The notes under the pieces were generated by a model. That model made no database searches. It saw nothing but the letters and a program-made list of their open reading frames with translations, and was not told where the DNA came from. From Paracoccus sp. M683 (GTDB lineage Bacteria > Pseudomonadota > Alphaproteobacteria > Rhodobacterales > Rhodobacteraceae): a stretch of 64,000 nucleotides of DNA. A program made the translations under genes and the position numbers. Of the stretch, positions 16,044 through 25,577 are shown one piece after another. Position 1 is the stretch's first letter. Each line of letters opens with the position of its first letter. The stretch lies in the NCBI RefSeq assembly GCF_007096355.1, contig NZ_VKDF01000011.1, positions 1 to 64,000 on the forward strand, given 5' to 3'.

Positions 16044-16733
16044 TCAGCCGCCCGCGTTCCAGCGTGCCTCGTTCGCCTCGATCGCGGCGATGCGGCGGCC
16101 GGTATGGGGGTGGGACAGCAGCCATGCGGGGGCACCCGCACCCATCCGGCCGGTCAGCGCATCCAGCTTGCGAAACAGCGATTTCTGCGGTTCGGTGCCC
16201 AGACCGGCCTTGATCATCAGCGCGCTGGCAAATTCATCTGCCTCGAATTCATCCTGCCGCGACAGGCGGGCGGCGATGGCCACTGCGGCCAGATTGGCCA
16301 GCCAGGCACCGACAAAGGGGATGAACCGCCCCAGCACCCCGGTCAGCGCCAGCCGAATCGCATTCTGCCCGGCGAAATCCACCATCCGGCGACGGGAATG
16401 CCCGCGCGCGACATGGCCCAGTTCATGCGCGATGACGGATGCCAGTTCCTCGGCCGTGACCTCGCAGGCATCCAGCTTGCGGATGAAGCCCCTTGTCAGG
16501 AAGATGCGGCCATCGGGGGCGGCAAGGCCGTTGATCGGCTCGATCTCGTAGATATGGGCTTGCACTGCCGGCAGGTCCATTGCCCGGCCAAGCCGTTCCA
16601 GCATCGGCGTCAGGCGCGGATGGTTCAACGGCGTGGCGTTCTGGTTCAGCTCGCGTTTCAGCCGCCATGCGGAAAAGAACCACATGGCCATGGCATAAAG
16701 GATGATCAGCAGGAATGGCGTCAGCTTCAGCAT
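16044..16733 (-). CDS. M48 family zinc metalloprotease
   Basis: A 229-residue membrane protease. One N-terminal membrane segment (residues 4-22), then the zinc site IAHELGHVARGH with HELGH at 103-107, and a downstream glutamate in DEFEADEFAS near 172 as the third zinc ligand, matching the M48 (HtpX/Ste24-like) pattern. M48 enzymes degrade misfolded membrane proteins or act as periplasmic proteases. The start at 16733 is chosen because it gives the membrane segment directly; the longer frame is an overlap with dedA. It lies 5 bases after the dedA stop and probably belongs to the same transcript. Confidence 0.88.
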   Translation of the reverse strand: MLKLTPFLLIILYAMAMWFFSAWRLKRELNQNATPLNHPRLTPMLERLGRAMDLPAVQAHIYEIEPINGLAAPDGRIFLTRGFIRKLDACEVTAEELASVIAHELGHVARGHSRRRMVDFAGQNAIRLALTGVLGRFIPFVGAWLANLAAVAIAARLSRQDEFEADEFASALMIKAGLGTEPQKSLFRKLDALTGRMGAGAPAWLLSHPHTGRRIAAIEANEARWNAGG

Positions 16734-16738
16734 GAACC

Positions 16739-17326
16739 CTATATGGTCGGTCTGCCATGCCTGTGCCAGAGGTGGTGCGCCAACCAGATGACCCCAAGCA
16801 GGGCCATCGCCGTGGCAAGGCATTTCAGCAGCGCGGCATCATCGCCGCGAAAGCCCCGTGCCAGCAGATAGCCCGCGCCCAGCTGTGTCAGCGCCCAGAG
16901 AAACTCGCCCGGCAGGCTGGCGGCGATGAAACGCCGGGTTGGCATGCCCGTCGCGCCTGCCACGTAATTCATGCTGGGACCAAGCGGCGTGATCAGCCAG
17001 CGCGCCAGAAACACCGCCAAGGCGCCGCGATGCGCGATGAAGCCCCGTGCCCTTTGAAACATCGCCTTTCGCCGTCCGCCCATCGCTTCCAGCCGCGGGG
17101 CGATGCGATGGGCGAGGCCAAAGGCGGTCAGATCGCCCAAAGCCGCGCCAAGGCAGGCGCCAAGGATCAGCGTGGGAAGAAACAGATGCCCCCCGCCGCT
17201 CAGCGTGCCGGCCGTGACCAGCAGGGCCGAGCTGGGCAAGGGCACCATCATGCAGGACAAAAAAGCCGAGACCGCCAGCACCACAGGCCCCCATTGAGGC
17301 AGCAGCGGGCCGAGCGTCTCGATCAT
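16739..17326 (-). CDS. DedA family membrane protein (VTT domain)
   Basis: A 195-residue polytopic inner-membrane protein. Family features are the re-entrant segment MMVPLPSSALLVTAGTL, GACLGAALGDLTAFGLAH, and RWLITPLGPSMNYVAGATGM with the conserved arginine and proline. DedA proteins are proposed proton-coupled lipid scramblases or flippases, for example for undecaprenyl phosphate; which lipid is handled here is not known. It lies just upstream of the M48 protease gene, and 16 bases after the stop of the VWA gene. Confidence 0.87.
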   Translation of the reverse strand: MIETLGPLLPQWGPVVLAVSAFLSCMMVPLPSSALLVTAGTLSGGGHLFLPTLILGACLGAALGDLTAFGLAHRIAPRLEAMGGRRKAMFQRARGFIAHRGALAVFLARWLITPLGPSMNYVAGATGMPTRRFIAASLPGEFLWALTQLGAGYLLARGFRGDDAALLKCLATAMALLGVIWLAHHLWHRHGRPTI

Positions 17327-17342
17327 GATGCCGGCGCCCCGG

Positions 17343-18524
17343 TCATCCCAGCACCCGCATCGCCTGTGTCAGACCTTCCAGCGTCAGCGGCATCATTCGC
17401 CCCTCGAAGACCTCGCCGACCATGCGGATCGACTGGGTATAGCGCCAGCGTGCCTCGGGCACCGGGTTCAGCCAGACATGGTCGGGCCAGGTCTCGGCCA
17501 CGCGGCGCAGCCACACCTCGCCCGGTTCCGGGTTCCAATGTTCGTTGGCGCCGCCGGGAACGGCGATCTCATAGGGTGACATCGAGGCATCGCCGACGAA
17601 GATGCACTTATAGTCGCGGCCAAAACGATGCAGCAGATCCCAGGTCGGGATCTGTTCGTTCCAGCGGCGGTGATTGTCCTTCCAGACCGATTCGTAAAGG
17701 CAGTTATGGAAATAGAAATGTTCCATATGTTTGAACTCGGCGCGGGCGGCGCTGAACAATTCGTCGACCAGCCGGGTGTGGTCGTCCATTGACCCGCCCA
17801 CGTCCAGAAACAGCAGCACCTTGACGGCGTTGCGCCGTTCCGGCCGGGTCTGCACGTCGATATAGCCGTGATCGGCCGTGGCCCGAATGGTCGCCGGCAG
17901 GTCCAACTCATCCGCCGCGCCATGCCGCGCCCATTGCCGCAGGCGTTTCAGCGCCACCTTGATATTGCGGGTGCCCAGCTCGACCCCGTCGTCGAAATCG
18001 CGGAACTCTCGCTTGTCCCAGACCTTGACGGCGCGGCGGTGGCGGCTTTCGTTCTGGCCGATGCGCACGCCCTCGGGGTTGTAGCCATAGGCGCCAAAGG
18101 GGCTGGTGCCGGCCGTGCCGATCCATTTGCTGCCACCCTGATGGCGGGCCTGCTGTTCGGCCAGCCGCTCGCGCAGCTTGCGCATCAGCTCGTCAAAGCT
18201 GCCGCTGCCCTTGACGGCTGCCTTGTCCTCGTCGGTCAACAGCTTTTCGGCCAGCTTCTCCAGCCATTCGCGGGGGAGGGTGGTTTCGCTGACCAGCGCG
18301 TCCAGCGGCAGGGATTCCAGCCCCGAAAAGGCCTCACCAAAGGCGCGGTCGAAACGGTCGATATGGCGTTCGTCCTTGACCAGCGCAGTGCGGGCAAAGT
18401 GGTAGAAGCCATCGACGGTCCAGCCCGTCACCCCGGCCTCAAGACCTGCCAGCAGGTCCAGATACTCCCTCAGACTGACCGGAACACCGTGGCGGCGCAG
18501 CGTGTCGAGGAAGGGCGCCAACAT
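17343..18524 (-). CDS. CoxE-like VWA domain protein
   Basis: A 393-residue cytoplasmic protein. The N-terminal half is helical (FLDTLRRHGVPVSLREYLDLL). The C-terminal half holds a von Willebrand A domain with the metal-ion site DVGGSMDDH near residues 236-244 in place of the textbook DxSxS. This is the COG3825/CoxE-like family, which often works with a MoxR-type AAA ATPase in metal-centre or complex assembly; no MoxR gene is adjacent here. It follows the 54-residue membrane protein with a TGATG stop-start overlap, so the two are coupled. Confidence 0.85.
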   Translation of the reverse strand: MLAPFLDTLRRHGVPVSLREYLDLLAGLEAGVTGWTVDGFYHFARTALVKDERHIDRFDRAFGEAFSGLESLPLDALVSETTLPREWLEKLAEKLLTDEDKAAVKGSGSFDELMRKLRERLAEQQARHQGGSKWIGTAGTSPFGAYGYNPEGVRIGQNESRHRRAVKVWDKREFRDFDDGVELGTRNIKVALKRLRQWARHGAADELDLPATIRATADHGYIDVQTRPERRNAVKVLLFLDVGGSMDDHTRLVDELFSAARAEFKHMEHFYFHNCLYESVWKDNHRRWNEQIPTWDLLHRFGRDYKCIFVGDASMSPYEIAVPGGANEHWNPEPGEVWLRRVAETWPDHVWLNPVPEARWRYTQSIRMVGEVFEGRMMPLTLEGLTQAMRVLG

Positions 18525-18688
18525 CAGAGCAGGCGGTCGATGAGGACGGTAGCGATCAGGCCGATGGCCGCAAAGGCCAGCGCATGAGAGGCAGCGTATT
18601 GCAGCTGGTCCTTGCGGTTGCCCTTCAATGCGACGGCGCGGCGCCAGCCGACATAGGCCCCGATCAGCAGGGCGGCGAGGATGATCAT
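18524..18688 (-). CDS. small membrane protein, 54 aa
   Basis: Short protein with two hydrophobic segments (IILAALLIGAYVGW and ALAFAAIGLIATVLI) separated by a basic stretch (RRAVALKGNRKDQLQY). A good ribosome site (AAAGG) precedes the ATG at 18688, and the stop codon overlaps the start of the VWA gene by one base, which supports a real gene. It diverges from putA. Function unknown; it may be an apolipoprotein-like or assembly accessory of the VWA protein. Confidence 0.75.
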   Translation of the reverse strand: MIILAALLIGAYVGWRRAVALKGNRKDQLQYAASHALAFAAIGLIATVLIDRLL

Positions 18689-18798
18689 GGCGGGCCTTTC
18701 ACTTGCTATCGGACAAAGCAGATAGACCTGCAAATCGCCCCGTGCAACAGGCGCGATGTCGCGTTAGCGTGACACGAACCCCAGGCCGGAGGATTTCC

Positions 18799-21700
18799 AT
18801 GACCGATCTTGCCCAGTTGCGTGAAACCATCCGCCAGACGCATCTGGCCGATCAGGACGAAGCCATCGCGGCTTTGATCGACGATTACGCCCCCGATGCC
18901 GCCGCCCGCGCCCGTATCGACGCCGCCACCGCCGGGCTGGTCCGTGACATCCGCACGGGCGACGATCCGGGCCTGATGGAGGTGTTTCTGGCCGAATATG
19001 GCCTGTCCACCGACGAAGGCGTCGCCCTGATGTGCCTGGCCGAGGCGCTGCTGCGCGTCCCCGATGCCGAAACCATGGACGAGCTGATCGAGGATAAGAT
19101 CGCCCCCTCCGAATGGGGGCAGCATCTGGGCAAGTCGTCCTCTTCGCTGGTCAATGCATCGACCTGGGCCTTGATGCTGACCGGCAAGGTGCTGCGCGGT
19201 AATGAAAGTCCGGGCATCGCCGGGCATCTGCGGAATGCGGTGAAACGCCTGGGCGAGCCGGTGATCCGCACCGCCGTCCACCGCGCCATGCGCGAAATGG
19301 GGGCCCAGTTCGTGCTGGGCGAGACGGTCAAGGACGCGATCCGGCGCGGGCGCGACCGGGTCGGGCAGGGGTTCACCTACAGCTATGACATGCTGGGCGA
19401 GGCGGCGCGGACCGAGCCCGACGCCCGCGAATATCTGGCCGCTTACGAGGGTGCGATTGCGGCGCTGGCGGCGCAGGCGAAATCCGACGACATCCGCGAC
19501 AATCCGGGCATCTCGATCAAGCTTTCCGCGCTGCATCCGCGATACGAGGAAGGCCAGCGCGACCGCGTCATGGCCGAACTGGTGCCCATTGTTCTGCGCC
19601 TGGCGCGGGCCGCGCAATTTGCCAATATGGGCCTGAACATCGACGCCGAGGAAGCCGACCGGCTGGAGATCTCGCTGGACGTGATTCAGGCGGTGCTGTC
19701 TGATCCTTCGCTGGCCGGTTGGAACGGCTTTGGCGTGGTGGTGCAGGCTTATGGCAAGCGCGCGCCCTTTGTCATCGACTGGTTGGAGGCACTGGCGGAA
19801 CGGCTGGACCGGCGCATCATGGTCAGGCTGGTCAAGGGCGCCTATTGGGATACCGAGATCAAGCGCAGCCAGGTCGAGGGGTTGCCGGGTTTTCCGGTCT
19901 GGACCCACAAGACCGCGACCGATGTGGCCTGGATCTGCTCGGCCCGGAAGCTGCTGGCATCCCCCCGCATCTATCCGCAATTCGCCACCCATAACGCCCA
20001 TTCGGCGGCGGCGGTGCTGGAACTGGCGGGCGAGGATCGCGATTGGGAATTTCAGCGGCTGCACGGCATGGGCGAGGCGCTGCATGACCTGTTGCACGGC
20101 CGTTATGGCACGCGCTGCCGCATCTATGCGCCGGTGGGTGCGCATGAGGATCTGTTGGCCTATCTGGTGCGCCGCCTGCTGGAAAACGGCGCCAATTCCA
20201 GTTTCGTCAACCGCATCGTCGACACCGATGTGCCCCCCGAGCAGGTCGCGCCCGATCCCTTTGCCGAATGGCAGGCGGTGGCCGGGCAGCCTGCGCGGGG
20301 CGTGCGCGAACCCTCGGCGCTGTTCGGTCCGGGGCGGGTCAATTCGCGCGGCTTCGATCTGCGCGATCCGGTGACGCTGGCCATGATCGAGGGTGCGCGG
20401 GCCGAATGGGCCACGCATCAATGGCAGGGCGGTCCGCTTTTGGCCGGGCCGGTCGCGGGGGGCGAGGTCGAAGCGGTGGAAAACCCCGCCAAGCCGGGCG
20501 ATGCTGTGGGGCAGATCACGCTGGCCGCGCCCGCCGATATTGAAACCGCGCTGGCCCATTCGCGCATCTGGGACGCCGCGCCCGAGGAACGCGCGCGTGT
20601 GCTGCGCGCCGCTGCGGACCTTTATGAAGACCACTATGCCGAGCTTTTCGCGATGATCACCCGCGAGGCCGGCAAATCGCTGGCCGATTGTGTGGCCGAA
20701 CTGCGCGAGGCGGTGGATTTCCTGCGCTATTACGCCGATTTCGCGACCGCCGACGCCCCGCGCGGGGTGATCACCTGTATCTCGCCCTGGAACTTCCCTT
20801 TGGCGATCTTCACCGGCCAGATCGCCGCCGCGCTGGCGGCTGGCAATGCCGTGCTGGCCAAGCCGGCCGAGACCACCAGCCTGATCGCCTGGCGCGCAAC
20901 CCAGTTGCTGCATCAGGCCGGCGTGCCCGCCCACGCGCTGCAATTGCTGCCGGGCCACGGGCGCATCGTCGGCACAGCGATCAGCAGCGATCCGCGTGTT
21001 GCGGGGGTCTGCTTCACCGGCAGCCTGCCCACCGCGCAGGCGATCAACCGGGCGATGGCGGCGAACCTGTCACCCGACGCGCCGCTGATCGCGGAAACCG
21101 GCGGGCTGAATGCGATGATCGTGGACAGCACCGCGCTGCCCGAACAGGCGGTGCGGGACATTCTGGCCAGCGCCTTCCAGTCGGCGGGGCAGCGCTGTTC
21201 GGCGTTGCGGATCCTCTATGTGCAAGAGGACGTGGCCGACAAGGTGCTGACCATGCTGCATGGCGCCATGGACGAGCTGCGCCTTGGCGACCCCTGGCAT
21301 CTTGAAACCGATGTTGGGCCGGTGATCTCGGCGGTGGCGCGCAAGGGGATCGACGATCATGTCGCGGGCGCGCGCAGCGACGGTCGCGTGCTGCACCGGC
21401 TGAAGGCGCCTGCACGTGGGCATTTCGTTCCCCCCGTGACCATCAGCGTCGGCGGCATCAGGGACATCCAGCGCGAGATTTTCGGCCCCGTGCTGCATGT
21501 CGCCCGCTTCCGGGCCGAGGATCTGGATCAGGTGATCGCTGCGGTCAACGGCTCGGGCTATGGGCTGACCTTCGGGCTGCATACCCGGATCGACGACCGC
21601 GTGGAACATATCGACCGCCACATGCGCGTGGGCAATCTTTACGTCAACCGCAACCAGATCGGCGCCATCGTGGGCAGTCAGCCCTTTGGGGGCGAGGGGT

Positions 21701-22233
21701 TGTCGGGCACCGGGCCGAAAGCCGGCGGTCCGCATTATGTGCCGCGATTCCGCCGGGCTGCCGCGTCACGGGTCGCGGATGACCGGGATGAGGCCGATCC
21801 GTTGCTGGTCCAGGATCAGCTGAACCGCACCCAAACAGATTCTGAAACGCCACTGGAAACGACGCTGCTGCCCGGCCCCACAGGCGAATCGAACCGCCTG
21901 ACGACCCATGCGCGGGGCAATGTGCTGTGTCTTGGCCCCGACACGGCCGCGCAGGCGGCGATCGCGCGGGCGCAGGGATGCGCCGCGGTCGAGGTGACAG
22001 GGTGGCTGTCGCCCGAAGCCCTGGCCGGGCTGTCAGGGGTGGCTGTGGTCGCCTATGACGGCCCCGAGGACCGCGCCCGTGCCTGCCGCATGGCGCTGGC
22101 CGGACGCGACGGTCCGATCATTCCCCTGGCCGGCAGCGCGGAACTGGCCGGATATTGCCTGCTGGAACGGCACCTGTGCATCGACACCACGGCCTCGGGC
22201 GGGAACGCCTCGCTGCTGGCCGCTGCGGAATAA
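18799..22233 (+). CDS. putA: bifunctional proline dehydrogenase / L-glutamate gamma-semialdehyde dehydrogenase
   Basis: PutA oxidises proline to glutamate in two steps, with FAD then NAD, on the inner face of the membrane. Of 1144 residues, about 1-480 form the proline dehydrogenase barrel (helical arm, then [16 protein letters not shown] near 343-358). About 500-1010 form the aldehyde dehydrogenase, with [10 protein letters not shown] near 765 and the catalytic cysteine in [10 protein letters not shown] near 799. A further C-terminal stretch of about 130 residues follows, with a Rossmann-like look and no obvious activity. There is no ribbon-helix-helix domain at the N-terminus, so this PutA does not repress its own gene. 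CGGAGGA precedes the ATG at 18799. Confidence 0.95.
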   Translation: MTDLAQLRETIRQTHLADQDEAIAALIDDYAPDAAARARIDAATAGLVRDIRTGDDPGLMEVFLAEYGLSTDEGVALMCLAEALLRVPDAETMDELIEDKIAPSEWGQHLGKSSSSLVNASTWALMLTGKVLRGNESPGIAGHLRNAVKRLGEPVIRTAVHRAMREMGAQFVLGETVKDAIRRGRDRVGQGFTYSYDMLGEAARTEPDAREYLAAYEGAIAALAAQAKSDDIRDNPGISIKLSALHPRYEEGQRDRVMAELVPIVLRLARAAQFANMGLNIDAEEADRLEISLDVIQAVLSDPSLAGWNGFGVVVQAYGKRAPFVIDWLEALAERLDRRIMVRLVKGAYWDTEIKRSQVEGLPGFPVWTHKTATDVAWICSARKLLASPRIYPQFATHNAHSAAAVLELAGEDRDWEFQRLHGMGEALHDLLHGRYGTRCRIYAPVGAHEDLLAYLVRRLLENGANSSFVNRIVDTDVPPEQVAPDPFAEWQAVAGQPARGVREPSALFGPGRVNSRGFDLRDPVTLAMIEGARAEWATHQWQGGPLLAGPVAGGEVEAVENPAKPGDAVGQITLAAPADIETALAHSRIWDAAPEERARVLRAAADLYEDHYAELFAMITREAGKSLADCVAELREAVDFLRYYADFATADAPRGVITCISPWNFPLAIFTGQIAAALAAGNAVLAKPAETTSLIAWRATQLLHQAGVPAHALQLLPGHGRIVGTAISSDPRVAGVCFTGSLPTAQAINRAMAANLSPDAPLIAETGGLNAMIVDSTALPEQAVRDILASAFQSAGQRCSALRILYVQEDVADKVLTMLHGAMDELRLGDPWHLETDVGPVISAVARKGIDDHVAGARSDGRVLHRLKAPARGHFVPPVTISVGGIRDIQREIFGPVLHVARFRAEDLDQVIAAVNGSGYGLTFGLHTRIDDRVEHIDRHMRVGNLYVNRNQIGAIVGSQPFGGEGLSGTGPKAGGPHYVPRFRRAAASRVADDRDEADPLLVQDQLNRTQTDSETPLETTLLPGPTGESNRLTTHARGNVLCLGPDTAAQAAIARAQGCAAVEVTGWLSPEALAGLSGVAVVAYDGPEDRARACRMALAGRDGPIIPLAGSAELAGYCLLERHLCIDTTASGGNASLLAAAE

Positions 22234-22242
22234 GGATGTGAC

Positions 22243-22308
22243 GCCGGGTTTTCGGGGGATCGGGGCATTGTCGTTCCGTCCCGCCGGAAAACCGGTTTGA
22301 AACCCGGC
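22243..22308 (+). repeat. 9-bp inverted repeat downstream of putA
   Basis: GCCGGGTTT (22243-22251) and AAACCCGGC (22300-22308) are perfect reverse complements around a 48-base loop that contains a smaller CCGG-AAAA-CCGG hairpin. It may act as a transcription end or processing structure after putA; no T-run follows. Confidence 0.35.
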
Positions 22309-22370
22309 CCTTGAACGAGGGCGGGGGGCACGCTACCTTGACAGCAAGTTGTTATCGGAGGGCGTGTATC

Positions 22371-23495
22371 ATGGCGCCCAGGCGTCCTGCGGGTGAGGAC
22401 GCGTTCCCGAAGATTAAGCCGGTTGAGCCATCTGTCACCCGCCATACCGAGGAGGAACCGCTTTATGCGGCGCTGGACCTTGGAACAAATTCGTGCCGAA
22501 TGCTGATTGCGCGACCGCGTGGCAATCAGTTTCAGGTCATAGACAGTTTTTCCAAGCCCGTGCAGCTAGGCTACGGACTGGAAGCCTCGGGTCGTCTGTC
22601 GCGCAGTTCGATGGCGCGGACGGTCCATGCCTTGCAGGTATGCCGCCGCAAGCTGGAAACGCATAACGTCAGCAATATGCGCCTGGTCGCGACCGAGGCC
22701 TGCCGGCGCGCGCGCAATTCGCGCGACTTCATGCGCAAGATTCAGCGCGAAACCGGTCTGCCGGTCGAAGTCATCGACGCCGAGGAAGAGGCGCGATTGG
22801 CGGTGATTTCCTGTGCGCCGCTGGTCAATCTGGCCACCGAGCAGCTGTTGATCGTCGATATTGGCGGAGGATCCACCGAACTGGTCTGGATCGACCTTGA
22901 GGATGTGGAACCTTCGGAACGTGCCCGCGCAATCATGCGTCTGGGTGACGGTTTTCGCAATCCGCAGCCCGGTGGCGCGCGCGTGGTTGACTGGATCAGC
23001 GTGCCGCTTGGGGTGGCGACGCTGCGTGACCAGTTCGCCGATGTCGAGGATGATCAGGGCCGTTTCGCGCTGATGTCCTGGTATTTCGAGGAAATGCTGT
23101 CCGATTTCGCCACCTATGCCGATGGCTCGCCGGACGAGAACTTTCAGATCATCGGCACTTCGGGGACGGTGACCACGGTTGCGGCCAGCCATCTGGGATT
23201 GCGTCGATATGACCGAACCAAGGTTGACGGGCTGACCATGACCAGCGATCAGATCGACAAGGTGATTCATTCGTATCTGGTCATGGGACCAGAGGGGCGC
23301 CGCTCGGATCCGCGTATCGGCCGGGAACGCCACGCGCTGATCATGTCGGGCGCGGCGATCTTGCAGACGCTGATGCGGCTGTGGCCGACGAACCGGCTGT
23401 CGGTCGCCGATCGCGGCCTGCGCGAGGGGTTGCTTTATGCGCAGATGGTGCGCGACGGGGTGCTGACACCCGAGGGACTGAACGGGGTGGCTTGA
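22371..23495 (+). CDS. Ppx/GppA family phosphatase
   Basis: A 374-residue member of the exopolyphosphatase / pppGpp phosphohydrolase family (ASKHA fold). It shows [14 protein letters not shown] near residues 33-46, [11 protein letters not shown], and the second phosphate loop [12 protein letters not shown] near 161-172. It has the short two-domain length typical of alphaproteobacteria rather than the roughly 500 residues of E. coli Ppx. It removes terminal phosphates from polyphosphate or pppGpp; which is favoured cannot be read from sequence. The start at 22371 follows GGAGGG with an 8-base spacing. Its stop overlaps the rlmE start (TGATG). Confidence 0.9.
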   Translation: MAPRRPAGEDAFPKIKPVEPSVTRHTEEEPLYAALDLGTNSCRMLIARPRGNQFQVIDSFSKPVQLGYGLEASGRLSRSSMARTVHALQVCRRKLETHNVSNMRLVATEACRRARNSRDFMRKIQRETGLPVEVIDAEEEARLAVISCAPLVNLATEQLLIVDIGGGSTELVWIDLEDVEPSERARAIMRLGDGFRNPQPGGARVVDWISVPLGVATLRDQFADVEDDQGRFALMSWYFEEMLSDFATYADGSPDENFQIIGTSGTVTTVAASHLGLRRYDRTKVDGLTMTSDQIDKVIHSYLVMGPEGRRSDPRIGRERHALIMSGAAILQTLMRLWPTNRLSVADRGLREGLLYAQMVRDGVLTPEGLNGVA

Positions 23496-24262
23496 TGGCC
23501 AAAGGAACGGGCGCCGGTTCTGGCAGCGCCAAGGGAAATACCAGCGGTCGCGGCCAGCGTGACCTGAAGGTGCGGGTCAAGACCGCCAAGGGGCGCAAGC
23601 TGTCCAGTAAGCTGTGGCTGGAACGGCAGTTGAACGACCCTTACGTCGCGCGGGCCAAGCGCGAGGGCTATCGCGGGCGGGCGGCCTACAAGATCCTGGA
23701 ACTGGACGACAAGTATCGCTTTCTCGTGCCCGGCGCGCGGGTGGTCGATCTGGGCTGTGCGCCAGGCGGCTGGTGTCAGGTTGCCGTGGCCCGCGTGAAC
23801 GCGCTTGGCGAAAAATCGGGTAAAGCCATTGGCCGGGTTCTGGGCGTCGATCTGCAAGAGGTCGATCCCATCGCGGGCGCAGAAATTCATCAGCTGGATT
23901 TTCTGGAAGATGGCGCCGATGAGAAGGTCAAGGACTGGCTGGGCGGGCGGGCCGATGTGGTGATGTCGGACATGGCCGCCGCATCGTCGGGGCACAAGGG
24001 GACCGACCACTTGCGGATCGTGGCGCTGGTCGAGGCCGCCGCGGCGCTGGCCTTTGACGTGCTGGAACCGGGTGGCACCTTCGTTGCCAAGGTTCTGGCC
24101 GGTGGCGCCGAAACCGAGATGCAGGCGATGCTGAAGCGCAATTTCACCAAGGTCGCCAATGTGAAACCGCCGGCAAGCCGCAGCGATTCATCCGAGAAAT
24201 TCGTGGTGGCGCAGGGGTTCCGGGGCCGGCCCGACGGCGAAGAAGCCGGCGCACCGCTATAG
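23495..24262 (+). CDS. rlmE: 23S rRNA (uridine-2552-2'-O)-methyltransferase
   Basis: RlmE (FtsJ) methylates U2552 in the A-loop of 23S rRNA, a late step of large-subunit assembly. The 255-residue protein has a basic N-terminal tail, [29 protein letters not shown] with the first catalytic lysine, and the SAM-binding [34 protein letters not shown] carries the catalytic aspartate, FVAKVLAGG the second lysine and [12 protein letters not shown] the glutamate, completing the K-D-K-E tetrad. It overlaps ppx by one base. It is longer than the E. coli protein (209) mainly at the two ends. Confidence 0.93.
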   Translation: MAKGTGAGSGSAKGNTSGRGQRDLKVRVKTAKGRKLSSKLWLERQLNDPYVARAKREGYRGRAAYKILELDDKYRFLVPGARVVDLGCAPGGWCQVAVARVNALGEKSGKAIGRVLGVDLQEVDPIAGAEIHQLDFLEDGADEKVKDWLGGRADVVMSDMAAASSGHKGTDHLRIVALVEAAAALAFDVLEPGGTFVAKVLAGGAETEMQAMLKRNFTKVANVKPPASRSDSSEKFVVAQGFRGRPDGEEAGAPL

Positions 24263-24430
24263 GCGCACTCCTGAGATTTCGCTGTGTTCTGAAAAGTGAC
24301 CAAGGGTTTTCATTGCAGGGAGGCTTGCAATGGGACCCTGGACCGACTTGCATCTTTGCGACGCGCAATGGGTTCAGAATATCTGACCATGTCATCGGAG
24401 ACTGTCCGGCGGGCGCTGCCGCCAGACACT
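24263..24430 (+). other. lower-GC intergenic segment
   Basis: No convincing gene. Short frames exist on both strands but lack ribosome sites and family motifs. The base composition is visibly more A/T-rich than the neighbourhood and continues into the next gene, suggesting a small foreign insert. Confidence 0.4.
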
Positions 24431-24901
24431 TCAAGGTCTTCGGTAGCCCTCTGTCTTGTAGGCGATCGGCTGACCGCAGGGGCAACACCGCAATTGACCG
24501 TAATATTGCATACCTTCGTCATCCGAAAATGGGCGTATGATCGTCTGAGAAGGGCGGCTTGATGCTCCGCAGACGAGACATTCCAGCCAAAGGAAGTTGC
24601 CTGCAAACTTGTCTTCATTAAATGATAACGGTAATTCGCCTGCACCGATCTCGATCGGTGCTTTACCCCGGGGCGTGTTATGAAGCCGATCTTGAAAAGC
24701 GACTAACGCACGGTATTCGAGGGCCTTCTGTGCGGCGCATGTGAGAAGATCATAATACTTGGAGTAGGCTTTCTCGTAACGGGAAATGTCCTGCTGAAGC
24801 CGTGTCTCAAGATCGTTTACCCGAAGCACGATCCAGTACAACGTTCCCCGTTTGTCATCTAACTGGGCATTGCTGGCCAGACGGATCATATCATAGGTCA
24901 C
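24431..24901 (-). CDS. hypothetical protein with coiled coil and CxxC...CCxC pair
   Basis: A 156-residue protein I do not recognise. Residues about 20-70 look helical and could form a coiled coil (RVNDLETRLQQDISRYEKAY). The C-terminal third has CLVC near residue 109 and CCPC near 140, a spacing suited to a zinc-ribbon fold. It starts with GTG at 24901, 5 bases after GGAG. Codon use is less GC-biased than in its neighbours, it sits alone between rlmE and an Lrp gene, and no mobile element is visible, so recent transfer is an inference. Confidence 0.6.
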   Translation of the reverse strand: MTYDMIRLASNAQLDDKRGTLYWIVLRVNDLETRLQQDISRYEKAYSKYYDLLTCAAQKALEYRALVAFQDRLHNTPRGKAPIEIGAGELPLSFNEDKFAGNFLWLECLVCGASSRPSQTIIRPFSDDEGMQYYGQLRCCPCGQPIAYKTEGYRRP

Positions 24902-25018
24902 GGCTTCTCCGTCTTGATGATGGCAGATGCGAAACGTCGGCGGTCGGGGTCACAGTGGGCTTGTCGTACGAGGTCGGCATCTCGATTGCCGGCCGGATTT
25001 TTCTGATCCGATTGCTGG

Positions 25019-25471
25019 TCATAACCGGATGGCGGTTTCCTCTTTGGCGGTGCGGATCACGACCATCGTATAGAAGCGTGCGACATTCGTCTTTTCGCGG
25101 AACAGTCTCTCGCAGATGGCGTCGAATTCTTCCATGTCACGCAGCTGCATGATCAGCACAACATCGGTCTGGCCGGTTACGGCATAGGCCTGGGTCACGG
25201 CCTCCTCGGCGATGGCAAGTTGCAGGAACTGGCGCTGCTGCTGGTCGCCATGGCGGATCAGTTCGACCGTGATGACGGCCTTGATCGCGCGGCCGGCCCG
25301 TGCCGGATTCAGGATCGCGACGACCCGGTCGATCATTCCCGAAAGACGCAGCCGCCGCACCCGTCGCAGGCAGCTGGATGGCGACAGGCCGACCATATCC
25401 GCCAGTTGCGCATTCGTGCGCGAGGCGTCGCGCTGCATCAGGTTCAGGATATGGCGGTCGATGCGGTCCAT
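25019..25471 (-). CDS. Lrp/AsnC family transcriptional regulator
   Basis: A 150-residue regulator. The N-terminal helix-turn-helix (RIDRHILNLMQRDASRTNAQLADMVGLSPSSCLRRVRRLRLSGMI) is followed by a RAM effector domain with VTGQTDVVLIMQLRDMEEFD, the usual amino-acid-binding dimer region. Such proteins sense an amino acid and control its transport or breakdown. It diverges from a membrane protein gene across 106 bases containing a perfect TGCAATA-T-TATTGCA palindrome, so that membrane protein is its likely target. putA, an often Lrp-controlled gene, lies 3 kb away but is not adjacent. Confidence 0.9.
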   Translation of the reverse strand: MDRIDRHILNLMQRDASRTNAQLADMVGLSPSSCLRRVRRLRLSGMIDRVVAILNPARAGRAIKAVITVELIRHGDQQQRQFLQLAIAEEAVTQAYAVTGQTDVVLIMQLRDMEEFDAICERLFREKTNVARFYTMVVIRTAKEETAIRL

Positions 25472-25488
25472 GGGCTGTTCCGAGGGCG

Positions 25489-25503
25489 TGCAATATTATT
25501 GCA
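25489..25503. promoter_or_regulatory. palindromic operator between lrp-type gene and membrane protein gene
   Basis: TGCAATA-T-TATTGCA is a perfect 7-1-7 inverted repeat, 18 bases upstream of the Lrp-family start codon. A further half-site CTGCAAT follows at 25508-25514. Lrp/AsnC proteins bind such 15-bp A/T-centred palindromes, so autoregulation plus control of the divergent gene is likely. Confidence 0.55.
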
Positions 25504-25577
25504 TCATTCTGCAATCTTTGACCACATCTGTCATCTGCTTTGTGGCAAGCAGGGGGAAATCATCTTAAGGTTCTGCC

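Noticed and set aside
18706..20958. A 750-codon minus-strand frame opposite putA
   Set aside because: Antisense shadow of the proline dehydrogenase part of putA, with biased composition and no recognisable domain.
18799..22233. Trifunctional (DNA-binding) PutA
   Set aside because: The N-terminus begins directly with the dehydrogenase arm; no ribbon-helix-helix segment is present.
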